DNA from: Nannocystis exedens
GTDB taxonomy: Bacteria > Myxococcota_A > Polyangia > Nannocystales > Nannocystaceae
Direction: 5' to 3'
DNA: 64,000 bases
NCBI RefSeq assembly: GCF_002343915.1
Contig: NZ_NETK01000001.1
Location: 9,944,001 to 10,008,000, forward strand
Below, in pieces: positions 40,715 through 51,676 of the stretch (position 1 is its first letter; each line of letters starts with the position of its first letter). A program made the position numbers and the translations under genes. The notes under the pieces were generated by a model. It saw nothing but the letters and a program-made list of their open reading frames with translations. It had not been told where the DNA came from and searched no databases.

Positions 40715-40773
40715 CTGGCTTCGGGGGCATGTCCCGGCGGACAGGACGCGAGAGACAGGTCGGTGCGGACATG
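40715..40773. repeat. 14-bp-period array Q over the trpF start
   Basis: Cores at 40715 (CTG), 40729 (ATG), 40743 (AGG), 40757 (AGG) and 40771 (ATG), exactly 14 bp apart, spanning the second half of the trpC-trpF gap. The last ATG is the trpF start codon. Confidence 0.82.
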
Positions 40774-41430
40774 TCCGTGAAGCTCAAGGTGTGCGGGGTG
40801 ACCCGCCCGGAGGACCTGGCGGCCTGCGTCGAGCTGGGGGTCGACGCGGTCGGGATCAACCTGTGGGCCGGCTCGCGCCGCGGGCTGTCGCTGGCCGAGG
40901 CCGAGGCGCTGCTGCGCGCGGTCGACCCGCCGCGCTCGCTCGAGCGCGTGGGCGTGTTCGTCGAGCCCTCCGCCGAGGAGGTCCGCCGCGCGGCCGAGAC
41001 GCTGGCGCTCGACCTCGTGCAGATCGTCGGGGCGCAGGAAGTGACCGGCTACGGGCTGCCGTACCTGTGGGTGGTCCGCGGGACGCCGGCGCTGGCCGAG
41101 CTGCTGCCGCCGGCGCCCCGACCGGCCCGCGCGCTGCTCGACGCGGCGGTGCCCGGCTACGGCGGCGCAGGCCAGACGACCGACTGGAGCTGGGCGGCGG
41201 CGGCGGTGCGGCAGCTCGCGGGGCTCGAGGTGTGGCTGGCCGGCGGGATCACGCCGGCCAACGCGGCGGCGGCGATCGGGCAGGTGCGCCCGGCCGGGCT
41301 CGACGTCGCCAGCGGGACGGAGCTGCCGGGGGCGCGGCGCGGGGAGAAGGATCGCGCGGCGATCGCGGCGCTGCTGGTGGCCTGCCGCGGCGAGCGGGCT
41401 GGTCGAGCAGGTTCGGAGGGCATGTCTTAA
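40771..41430 (+). CDS. trpF: Phosphoribosylanthranilate isomerase
   Basis: Isomerises PRA to CdRP. 219 residues. KVCGVTRPEDLAACVELGVDAVGINLW contains the catalytic Cys, and the catalytic Asp is in the LLDAAVPGYGGAGQTTDW segment. LAGGITPANAAAAIGQVRPAGLDVASGTELPGARRGEKD is the phosphate-binding end. The start ATG 40771 is the last core of array Q, and an in-frame ATG at 40729 is the core 42 bp (three units) upstream. The C-terminus (SEGMS) and the stop come from the first unit of array R. Last trp gene here; trpB and trpA are absent. Confidence 0.94.
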   Translation: MSVKLKVCGVTRPEDLAACVELGVDAVGINLWAGSRRGLSLAEAEALLRAVDPPRSLERVGVFVEPSAEEVRRAAETLALDLVQIVGAQEVTGYGLPYLWVVRGTPALAELLPPAPRPARALLDAAVPGYGGAGQTTDWSWAAAAVRQLAGLEVWLAGGITPANAAAAIGQVRPAGLDVASGTELPGARRGEKDRAAIAALLVACRGERAGRAGSEGMS

Positions 41431-41491
41431 AGGGCATGTCTGGACGGGCATGCTTTGAAGGGCATGTTTGAAAGGGCATGTTCTCAGAGCC
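41408..41491. repeat. 14-bp-period array R at the trpF stop
   Basis: ATG cores at 41422, 41436, 41450, 41464 and 41478, exactly 14 bp apart, five CATG in a row with spacers TTAA-, GGAC-, TTGA- and GAAA-type. The first core encodes the last Met of TrpF. The following stretch to 41748 has a 12-bp palindrome GGACCGCGGTCC at 41563 but no gene. Confidence 0.92.
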
Positions 41492-41748
41492 GTGAGAGAG
41501 CCCGCCGCGAGCTCGCTCGGGTGAGCGGTGCGAGGTGAGCACCGCGAGGCGCGCGTGAGCGAGGACCGCGGTCCGCGGGCGAGCGAGGGCGAGAGCCGGC
41601 CCACTGCGCAAACGTCGGCCGCTCCAAACAGGGAGGGGGAAGCGTCCCCGGGCATGTGTTCGTGAGAGCCAGCCTCCGGTGCGCGCGCGGGCGCGACCGG
41701 GGTCTCGCGCGCGAGACGGTCGCCGGCGGCTCGGGCTATGCTCGGCCG

Positions 41749-42996
<1,248 letters not shown>

Positions 42997-43080
42997 GTGG
43001 GCGCCGGCGAGAAGCGGGCAGAGGCGGGCGCTGCGGCGGCGCGGCGGTGGCGATTCAAGCCAGGGGCGAGCAGGGCGCGA

Positions 43081-43153
43081 ACAGAGGCGGGCACATGCCC
43101 CTTCAGGCATGCTCGATAAAGCATGCTCCGTGGGGCATGTCCATTCAGTCATT
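43081..43153. repeat. 14-bp-period array S at a stop codon
   Basis: ATG cores at 43095, 43109, 43123 and 43137 and ATT at 43151, exactly 14 bp apart. The minus-strand gene's stop begins at 43155, touching the last core. One unit reads GCTC-GATA-AAGC, another GCTC-CGTG-GGGC. Confidence 0.9.
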
Positions 43154-43755
43154 CAGCAGTCGGCCTCGTCGGAGCCGTCGAGGCAGTCCTCGGCCATGTC
43201 GCACTTCCAGGTCGCCGGGATCTCGGTGCCGTTGGTGCAGGTGAAGGCCTCGAGGCCGCAGCCGGTGACCTCGTCGGACTCGTCGATGCAGTCGGGGACC
43301 TCGTCGCAGGCCCAGGTGCTCGGGATCTCCTTCTTGTCGCCGCTGCAGGTGAAGGCCTCGAGGCCGCAGCCGGTGACCTCGTCGGAGCCGTCCGGGCAGT
43401 CGGGGTTCTCGTCGCAGACCCACGCCGGGTCCTCGATCGCGGTGCCGTCGCTGCAGACGAAGCCCTCGCCGGTGGTGCCGGCGGTGGCGTCGGTGGTGCC
43501 GCTGGTGCTGGTCGGCGCGTCCGTGGTCGTCGGCACGCTGGTGCCGGGGTCGGTCTCGGTGGTGTCGGCCGTATCGCCGCCCGTGCCGGTGGTGGTCGTG
43601 TCGTCGGTGGTACCGCCCGTGCTCGACGTCGTGGTCGTCTCGGGGCCGATGTTGGTATCGCTGAGGCCGTCGAGGTTGATCGTGCAGCCGGCTGTGGCGA
43701 GGCCCTGGCTCATGAGGGCGGCGACGGACAAGAATCTGGCGAGGTCGATGTTCAT
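43153..43755 (-). CDS. Lipoprotein with three LDL-receptor-class-A-like repeats
   Basis: 200 residues. Signal peptide with lipobox GLATAGC, a Thr/Asp/Gly/Ser linker of about 75 residues, then three tandem ~35-residue repeats. Each runs FxCxxG ... WxCDExPDCxDGSDExxGC, which is the LDLa module with its calcium-binding DCxDxSDE motif. LDLa modules are characteristic of animal receptors and found sporadically in bacteria. Expected to be disulfide-rich, calcium-binding and surface-exposed. ATG 43755; stop at the edge of array S. Confidence 0.88.
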   Translation of the reverse strand: MNIDLARFLSVAALMSQGLATAGCTINLDGLSDTNIGPETTTTSSTGGTTDDTTTTGTGGDTADTTETDPGTSVPTTTDAPTSTSGTTDATAGTTGEGFVCSDGTAIEDPAWVCDENPDCPDGSDEVTGCGLEAFTCSGDKKEIPSTWACDEVPDCIDESDEVTGCGLEAFTCTNGTEIPATWKCDMAEDCLDGSDEADC

Positions 43756-43823
43756 CGTGCCGCCGAATGTGCCATGGGCGCGGCGCGCAGGGGCGCGCGC
43801 GGTCCATGTCCGGCACGCGCGGT

Positions 43824-44324
43824 TCAGGTCGGCGCGAGGCGGACGGTGACCTCTGCGCTCGGGTCGAACGGCGAACCCTTGACGTCGGCGATGCATTTGA
43901 CGACGAGCCGCACTCGCGGGTCACGCGTGGCGGCGTTCGGGTCGGGGAAGCCGTTGCGCGCGAGGATGCCGGCGAGGTCGACCTCGCTCACCATCCACGG
44001 CTGGGTGATGACCTGCCCCGGCTTGAGGTCGCAAGGCATCTTGAGGCAGCTGTCCGAGTAGCTGACGTTCGGCTCGGGATCCTTCTCGGCGCGGACGAGG
44101 TTGGGCGAGTCGACCTCGTCCTTCTTGATGTACAGCCACACCTCGTACTTGGTCGCCAGCAAGGTACACTCCTGCTGCGCCGTGATCACCATCGTGCCCT
44201 TGAGCACCGAGTCGGTGACCGGAAAGGTGGCGGTCTCCGCCGGTTGACGCTCGATGACGGTGATGGCGACGCTCGCCATGTTCTTGCCGCCGAGGAACTG
44301 CTTGGCCTTGTCGAAGAATCCCAT
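43824..44324 (-). CDS. Small protein of unknown function, possibly arrestin/Spo0M-like
   Basis: 166 residues, cytoplasmic. Begins GFFDKAKQFLGGKNMASVAITV, followed by beta strands separated by short turns: TDSVLKGTMVITAQQECTLLATKYEVWLYIKK and QPWMVSEVDLAGIL. The opening helix plus a sandwich of strands recalls Spo0M-type arrestin-like proteins, but the match is weak. ATG 44324 chosen; the frame is open further upstream without coding character. Confidence 0.62.
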   Translation of the reverse strand: MGFFDKAKQFLGGKNMASVAITVIERQPAETATFPVTDSVLKGTMVITAQQECTLLATKYEVWLYIKKDEVDSPNLVRAEKDPEPNVSYSDSCLKMPCDLKPGQVITQPWMVSEVDLAGILARNGFPDPNAATRDPRVRLVVKCIADVKGSPFDPSAEVTVRLAPT

Positions 44325-44494
44325 GGCGACGAGAGGTAGCACGTCCGCGCGGCATCGGACGGCTCCGCGCAGCCGCCGGGAGCACGCATGGCGAGGCTCG
44401 GCGCGGACCGGGCGGCGGTGGCAGTGATGACAAAGAAGGCTGCCGACAATTGCTCGCAACAGTGGCGCGCCCACCTCGACCGACACGCGTGACT

Positions 44495-44701
44495 TCAGCC
44501 GAGGCTGACGCGGATCGGCGGGGTGAAGGCCGGCGGGCGATCGCTGACGGCGGCGCCGTGGACGGCGGCCTGATAACGATCGCCGAACATCGTATAGGGG
44601 GTCGTGGCCGGTGGGGTGCTGGCTCGTCGAGGCGGCGCAGGAGCTCGGGCGGGATCTCGAGGTCGAGCGCGCCGAGGTTGTCCTCGAGCTGGCCAGCTCC
44701 G
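44495..44701 (-). pseudogene. C-terminal remnant of an aldo/keto reductase, frameshifted
   Basis: The minus strand reads GAGQLEDNLGALDLEIPPELLRRLDE, the typical end of the last helix of an aldo/keto reductase. After a one-base frame change near 44601-44625 it continues TPYTMFGDRYQAAVHGAAV and ends at 44495 with PPIRVSLG. The NADPH-binding and barrel part that should precede it is absent; the neighbouring gene ends at 44739. So only about 70 codons of a decayed gene remain. Confidence 0.6.
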
Positions 44702-44738
44702 TGGAGCCGTGGCGAGGGCGCGAGGCGGATCGGTGATT

Positions 44739-46088
44739 TCAGCGGCCGCGGGCGGGGCCGGGGCGGAACGAGTCGACGAAGCGGCGCAGTTCGTCGGCGA
44801 GCTCGCGGGCGCGAGCGGAGGGGGCTTCGCCGACGACGACGCAAGTCGCGTCGCCGACGGCGACGACGCGGACGAGGCCGTGGGCCGTGCCGGTGGTGAG
44901 CGTGCCCTCGAGGCCGGCGGCGCCCTCGACCTCGATCGCGCGCACGGCCTGAAGATGCATCGTGTCGGCGATCCCACGCACTTCGTCGGCAGGGGTACGG
45001 CCGGGGATCGGCTTCGCTCGCGCGCTGCAGGTGACGAGCCGCGAGGCGTCGCCGGGCTGCTTGAGCGCGAGCATGCGGGTGGTCATCGCGACGCCGTCGG
45101 CGGTGGTGAAGTTCTGCCGCTGCGCGTTGGGCCGCCGGGGAAACACGGCGGAGAAGCCGGCGTCCGGAAAAGCCCAGCGGACCTGCGCGCCCTCGCGTCC
45201 GACCTCGACCGGCTGGAGGGCGCCGGCCGCGACCGCGGCGAGCACGGCCTCCTGCTGCTCGGCGTGCTCGCGGAGCGCTTCGGCGAGCGCGTCGACGCGG
45301 GCGTGCGGCTCGCGATCGGGGGCGAAGGCGGTGCGCAGGGCGGCGAGATCGGCGGCGGCGACGTCGACGGCGGCGAGGCGATCGGCGAGGTCGAGGATCC
45401 GGTCGCGCTCCTCGGGCAAAAACCACGGGGCGACCACGTCGGCGATCGGGACGAAGGTGGCGACTGCGACGGCGGGATCGATGGTGTCCGGCAGCGAGAG
45501 CGAGCTGGCGAGGACGTCGTGGACGCTGCGCGCGAGGTAGAACCGCGCCTCCACGAAGGTGGAGCGGCGGGTGTCGTCGGCCGCGAGCCGATCGATGCGC
45601 ACGGCGGACAGTTTAAAGAAGGCCGCGGCGACGGCGAGGTACTCGCGCCCGTGGTCGCCGCCGGCGAGCGCCCGGCCGGCGTAGAGCTGGAGGATGTCGG
45701 CGACGGCGAGGTGAAGCGCGGTGAGCTCGTCGTGACCGTGGGTGCGCTGCGCGGCCGCATCGACGCCGTCGAGGGCGACGAGTCGCCGCAGCCACGCGCC
45801 GTCGGGTCCGTCGAGCCGCGGGAGCAGCCCGGGACGCTCGCGCTCGAGGCGGACGAAGACGTCGCGGACCTTTTGGTAGTCCTCCGGGGACCAGGAGACG
45901 TCGCCGGCGGGGAGGTCGTAGGTGCGCCGCAGCTCGCTCGCTGGTCCGGCGGGGGGCGCCTCGGGGCCGGTCGGGGCGGTGGTCTCGCCGCCTCGCCGAC
46001 ACGCTGCGAGCAGGACGAGGAGGAGCGCCAGGCCTCGAACCGCGGCGAGAGAGCGAAGGCGCGGAACGAGGGACGGCGAGGCGAACAT
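44739..46088 (-). CDS. Lipoprotein of unknown function, 449 aa
   Basis: Signal peptide with lipobox VLLAAC at about residue 30, then a charged, helical mature protein without recognisable domain. Distinct segments: SWSPEDYQKVRDVFVRLERERPGLLPRLDG, ALHLAVADILQLYAGRALAGGDHGREYLAVAAAFFKL, ARFYLARSVHDVLASSLSLP, and a C-terminal part VRWAFPDAGFSAVFPRRPNAQRQ followed by GVAMTTRMLAL that resembles a small beta domain of secreted proteins. ATG 46088. Upstream, 46089-46399 holds only the typA terminator. Confidence 0.8.
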   Translation of the reverse strand: MFASPSLVPRLRSLAAVRGLALLLVLLAACRRGGETTAPTGPEAPPAGPASELRRTYDLPAGDVSWSPEDYQKVRDVFVRLERERPGLLPRLDGPDGAWLRRLVALDGVDAAAQRTHGHDELTALHLAVADILQLYAGRALAGGDHGREYLAVAAAFFKLSAVRIDRLAADDTRRSTFVEARFYLARSVHDVLASSLSLPDTIDPAVAVATFVPIADVVAPWFLPEERDRILDLADRLAAVDVAAADLAALRTAFAPDREPHARVDALAEALREHAEQQEAVLAAVAAGALQPVEVGREGAQVRWAFPDAGFSAVFPRRPNAQRQNFTTADGVAMTTRMLALKQPGDASRLVTCSARAKPIPGRTPADEVRGIADTMHLQAVRAIEVEGAAGLEGTLTTGTAHGLVRVVAVGDATCVVVGEAPSARARELADELRRFVDSFRPGPARGR

Positions 46089-46335
46089 CTCGTGAGGACG
46101 ATACAACGGCGCGCACAGAGGCGCACGCCTTCCCGCGCGGCATGGGGCGCGTGGATCTGTCGTGAGGGGTTGCGTCTGCTCGCGTGAATGATGGACTGCT
46201 CGCGGGACGAGGTCGCGGCGGTCGGCAAGGTCCGTGTTTGTCGCTCGCGCGGAGCACGACGGCGCGCGACGAGGACGGGGCGGTCCGCGAAGCGCAGCGT
46301 CGGTTCCCATGCGGGGATCGTCGCTCGCAGGCCAA

Positions 46336-46366
46336 GAAAAAGCGCGACCCTCGGGGAGGGTCGCGC
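46336..46366 (-). terminator. Intrinsic terminator downstream of typA
   Basis: On the minus strand an 11-bp GC-rich stem, GCGCGACCCTC / GAGGGTCGCGC with a 3-nt loop (46342-46366), is followed by TTTTTCTTGG. It lies 34 nt after the typA stop and is the clearest rho-independent terminator in the window. Confidence 0.85.
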
Positions 46367-46399
46367 CAGGGTCGCGAATCTTCGCGGAGCGAGGTTCGC

Positions 46400-48265
<1,866 letters not shown>

Positions 48266-48367
48266 AGACGCCGTTTTGGGCGGCGGCGGGAAGTAAACCC
48301 GGCGGCGCGGCGCTGGCAAGTCGCGCCGATGTGAGCGGCACGGGCTTATTCGCGGGCGACAGCACGG

Positions 48368-48703
48368 TCACAGGAGTGAATCGGGGGCGAATACGGGTCG
48401 GTTCGGTCGCCGCGCGGCCACGAATGCGGCCCTGCGCCGGCGATCGGCGTCGATCTGGGCCTGCATGACGGCCCACAGGTGCGGCTCGGCCGGGGCGGAA
48501 GCAAGGCAATCGCGGGGATCGCGCTTGGGGACCGGGGCGGGCAGATCCGGGCCGTTCGGCTCGGGCGGCTCCGGCGGCTCGGGCGGCCGGCGCTCCGGCT
48601 CCGGCTCCGGCCGCGGCGCGACGTCCGGCAGCCCGGGGTCGTCCGGAGACGGCAATTCACGGACCGGCGTGGGGGTGATCCGCAGTCGGCGACGGCGTTG
48701 CAT
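48368..48703 (-). CDS. Short Pro/Arg/Glu-rich hypothetical protein
   Basis: 111 residues, low complexity. N-terminus QRRRRLRITPTPVRELPSPDD, a Pro/Glu centre, and a more ordered C-terminus CLASAPAEPHLWAVMQAQIDADRRRRAAFVAARRPNRPVF that could be a small helix. No domain recognised. ATG 48703; a TTG at 48730 is an alternative. Coding status uncertain because low-complexity frames are common in such GC-rich DNA. Confidence 0.4.
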   Translation of the reverse strand: MQRRRRLRITPTPVRELPSPDDPGLPDVAPRPEPEPERRPPEPPEPPEPNGPDLPAPVPKRDPRDCLASAPAEPHLWAVMQAQIDADRRRRAAFVAARRPNRPVFAPDSLL

Positions 48704-48824
48704 GGGATCGGATCTGTACTGAACACCCAATCAGTGTCCAGCGATCACCGAGGCTGCCCTGAACTCTTGATCAGAGGGAGATAAACCAAATCGCGCGGCG
48801 CAAAACTGCGCGGACGGCCAGATA

Positions 48825-48840
48825 GGCCGCTCTAGCGGCC
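48825..48840. terminator. GGCCGC/GCGGCC hairpin in a gene-free stretch
   Basis: 6-bp stem with TCTA loop, positioned downstream of the frameshifted lipoprotein gene. No T-run. In the rest of 48731-49139 I see no gene, only a single 14-bp pair, CTG at 48915 and AGG at 48929. Confidence 0.35.
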
Positions 48841-49139
48841 CGAGGGCCGATTTGCTGCCGGGGCGGAGACGCGCGCAAAACGGCGGCGAGAGCGGGGCGC
48901 GGCAGCGCGCCGGGCTGGCCTTCGGGACAGGGAGATCGCTTCGCGGGGCGAAGTCGGCGCCCCATTTCGTGGACCCGACCGAGGGGCGAGCGCATGCGAG
49001 CGGGAGCGCTCCGGGGCGAAACCGCGCGGGCGGCAGGACGTCGCAGAAGGAGCAAGGCGCGCGATATCGCTCCTTCGGCGCGGGAATGTCATGCCGGGGC
49101 GGCACTTGCTTCCCGCCCGTCCTGGTCTCCGCACCGCGG

Positions 49140-50624
49140 GTCGCGGCGCCGGTTGGAACTCCTCGAGCTCGAAGAGGACGCCGAGGTGGTGGTCGGAGCG
49201 GTCGTCGGCGTCCCAGTTGGTCCAGCCAATCCACTCCTGACCACCGTCGACGGTGTACTCGGCACGCCACGAGAGGACCTGCTTGTCCTCGCCGAAGCGT
49301 TCGCTCTCGTCCTTGGCGTGGCCGGTTCCGTACATGGCGGTGACGCGGTAGGTGCTGGAGGCTTCGCTCGCGAACTCGACCGAGTAGGTCGCGCCGGACT
49401 CGAGGGTCCGGCTCTCGGCGAACTCGAGGCGGATCCACTCGACGACGTTGGTGCGGCCTCGCAGGCGTCGCAGCCGCCGCAGATGTCGCAGCTGTCGCAG
49501 TCGCCGCAGTCGTTGCAGTCGAAGTTCTGGTCGTTGTACGGCGCCGAGACTGACCGGGATCGAGGGCGAAGCACACGAGGTCGTCGCCGCAGCCGGTCCG
49601 CAGGCACACGTGCAACGGGTCGTCGCCCTCGACCCGCCAGGGCCGCACCCACAGGGCCCGGGCGACGCGCGTGGGGCCGTCGACGACGATCCGCTCGCGC
49701 GCGCCGAGGTCGCCGGAGATCGACTTCACGGTGCCCTGGATCGAGTCGACCACGGGGCGCCCGCGAGGTTGCCCTGGCCCTTGACGACGCCGTCGTCGTA
49801 GTGGAGCTCGAACAGCGGGATGTAGCGGGCGCGTCGCGACCAGCCGGTGTTCTCGCGGCAGATCAGGGTGGCGAAGTCGTCGTCGAAGAACGGGCTCTTG
49901 GGGCTGCCGTAGGTGAGGTTGTGCAGGTCGTTGATCGAGACCTCGTTGCCGGGCTCGCCGAGCTGGACGTAGACGATGTGGTAGAGCTGGTCGACGTCGA
50001 GCCACGCGGGCTCGGCGAACTCGACCAGCGGGAACTCGGGCTGTTCGATCCTGTGCTCGAGCACGGCCGTCTGCGCCAGCACGCTGTCGGCGGGGAAGTG
50101 GTCGTCGGTGCCGTCGTCGGCGCGCAGCTCGACGCGCACGTCGCCGCCGTCGTCGATCGAGTAGCCGACGTTGCCGCGCTGGTGATCGAAGCGATTGTTC
50201 AGCGCACGGCCGTGACGTAGCCCGACTTCTCGGCGCGCAGGCGGTGCGCGGCCATGGTGGCGAAGCGGGTATTTCCGGGGCCGCGGCCGCTGGCGGCGAC
50301 GCCGTGGAAGCGGCCGCCGTAGGGCAGGTTCTCGTCGAATCCGGCCTCGCGGCCGGTCGTGCCGGTGGCGGTGTCGGGGTCGTCACCGGTGGTCGTGGTC
50401 GTGGTGCCGGTGGTCGTGGTGGTGGTCGGATCCACGGCGGCGGTGGTGCCGGGCGGACGGGTCGTCGGCGCGTCGGTGACGGCGCCTACGGTCGCGCCTG
50501 CGGTGGTCTCGGCGGCGGTCGTGGTGGTGGCGTCGGTGTCGGCGGGATCGCCGTTTCCGCAGGCCACCAGCGCGAGCGCGACGAGCGGGAGGCTACGGAC
50601 GAGGGGACGAATCGGGACGTGCAT
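49140..50624 (-). pseudogene. Frameshifted lipoprotein gene
   Basis: One protein can be read only by changing frame four times. Frame 1: signal peptide and lipobox LVALALVACGN from ATG 50624, a Thr/Gly linker, ending ...GYVTAVR at 50199. Frame 2 continues LNNRFDHQRGNVGYS and includes LYHIVYVQLGEPGNEVSIND. Frame 3 starts near 49745 with DSIQGTVKSISGDLG. Frame 4 starts near 49545 with a Cys/Asp repeat, DCNDCGDCDSCDICGGCDAC. Frame 5 starts near 49450 with VEWIRLEFAESRTLES and ends FELEEFQ. Each piece has normal codon use and joins smoothly to the next. So either the gene is freshly broken, or the sequence has several indel errors. The natural stop is unclear. Function unknown. Confidence 0.7.
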
Positions 50625-50772
50625 GCCCGCAGGCGAGAGGTTCGAACGGGGCATCTCGACGTTCGCGGTGGGCGGGGCGAACTGACGGAGGCAGTCGTCG
50701 GTCGGACCCACCTCGCGCTCGTTCGAGGTCGACGAGCGACAGCGATGCACGCAGCGGAGTTCGTGGGGCGGC

Positions 50773-50810
50773 GCGATCGTCCGGACATGTCTCGCAGGAC
50801 ATGCGGCGAG
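50773..50810. repeat. 14-bp-period array T
   Basis: ATG cores at 50787 and 50801 with a GCG core at 50773, 14 bp apart, in the 321-bp gene-free stretch 50625-50945. GGACATGTCTCG is followed by AGGACATGCGG. Nothing else is visible in that stretch. Confidence 0.6.
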
Positions 50811-50945
50811 CGGCGCCCTGCGGGCGTCGTGCACGCCGCCGCGGCGGCGACCGCCGATCGGCCCGCGGGGCGTCGAGGCAGGTCGTGCGTGGCGCGTTCG
50901 GGGCGCGACTGCAGGTCGCGAGGGCGACCGCCGGCGCTCGTGCGC

Positions 50946-51566
50946 TCAGGGCCGGCGCACCGTGGCGCTGGCCTTGAGGCCGCGGCCGACGAGGTACTGC
51001 TCGGTGCTGGTGGAGCGCGAGTTCTTGGCGTGGTAGGGGCGGGCTTCCTGGAAGCTGGCGCGGAAGCGCTTGAGCAGCTCGCCGAAGCCGCCGCCCTGGA
51101 ACACCTTGGCGACGCAGTGGCCGCCCGGCCGGAGGACCATGCAGGCGATGTCGAGGGCGCGCTCGGCCAGGCCCTCGCTGCGGACGACGTCGGTGTGGCG
51201 GTCGCCGGTGGTGTGCGGGGCCATGTCGCTGAGGACGACGTCGAAGGGCGGAAGGTCGGGTCCGGGGGTCCACTCGAACACGTCGGCGACGCGGTGCTCG
51301 ACGTGGGCGGGGAAGCTGAGCACGACCGGCTTGAGGTCGAGGCCGAGGACGTAGCCGGTCTCGGTCACGCGGTCGCCGGCGTACTGGATCCACGAGCCCG
51401 GCCAGCAGCCGAGGTCGAGCACCCGCGCGCCCTGGCGCAGGATGTGGAACCGCTTGTCGATCTCCTCGAGCTTGTAGACCGCGCGCGCGGCGTAGTTCTC
51501 CTGCTTGGCGCGCTGGTAGGCGGCGTCGTGGCGGTGGGCCTTGTCGCTGAGGCGGTGGCGGGTCAT
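50946..51566 (-). CDS. rlmE: 23S rRNA 2'-O-methyltransferase RlmE (FtsJ family)
   Basis: 206 residues. N-terminal YQRAKQENYAARAVYKLEEID is typical of RlmE, SAM-binding VLDLGCWPGSW, the catalytic Lys near the N-terminus (AVYKL), Asp in SDMAPHTTGDRHTD, Lys in VAKVFQGGGFGELLKRF and Glu in the last strand. Methylates U2552 of 23S rRNA in E. coli. ATG 51566; the frame is open further upstream but without family similarity. Ends 84 nt after the rplC-side array. Confidence 0.95.
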   Translation of the reverse strand: MTRHRLSDKAHRHDAAYQRAKQENYAARAVYKLEEIDKRFHILRQGARVLDLGCWPGSWIQYAGDRVTETGYVLGLDLKPVVLSFPAHVEHRVADVFEWTPGPDLPPFDVVLSDMAPHTTGDRHTDVVRSEGLAERALDIACMVLRPGGHCVAKVFQGGGFGELLKRFRASFQEARPYHAKNSRSTSTEQYLVGRGLKASATVRRP

Positions 51567-51617
51567 GACGTGCGGCGGCTTAAGCAGCCGAGCCGGCGCG
51601 TGGCCGGCTCGAGCGGT

Positions 51618-51676
51618 GTGGCTCAAAGGGCATGTCCCGAAGGACAGGGCCTTCGGAACAGGGCCTTCAGGGCTTG
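51618..51676. repeat. 14-bp-period array U between rlmE and rplC
   Basis: Cores at 51618 (GTG), 51632 (ATG), 51646 (AGG), 51660 (AGG) and 51674 (TTG), exactly 14 bp apart. Spacers read CGAA and TTCG within GTCC/GGAC and GGCC/GAAC arms. The rplC stop codon lies inside the array. This is the best case for tandem tetraloop hairpins. Confidence 0.88.

Noticed and set aside
41408..41491. Arrays as a CRISPR
   Set aside because: The repeated part is only about 10 bp and the spacer 4 nt; no cas gene is in the window.
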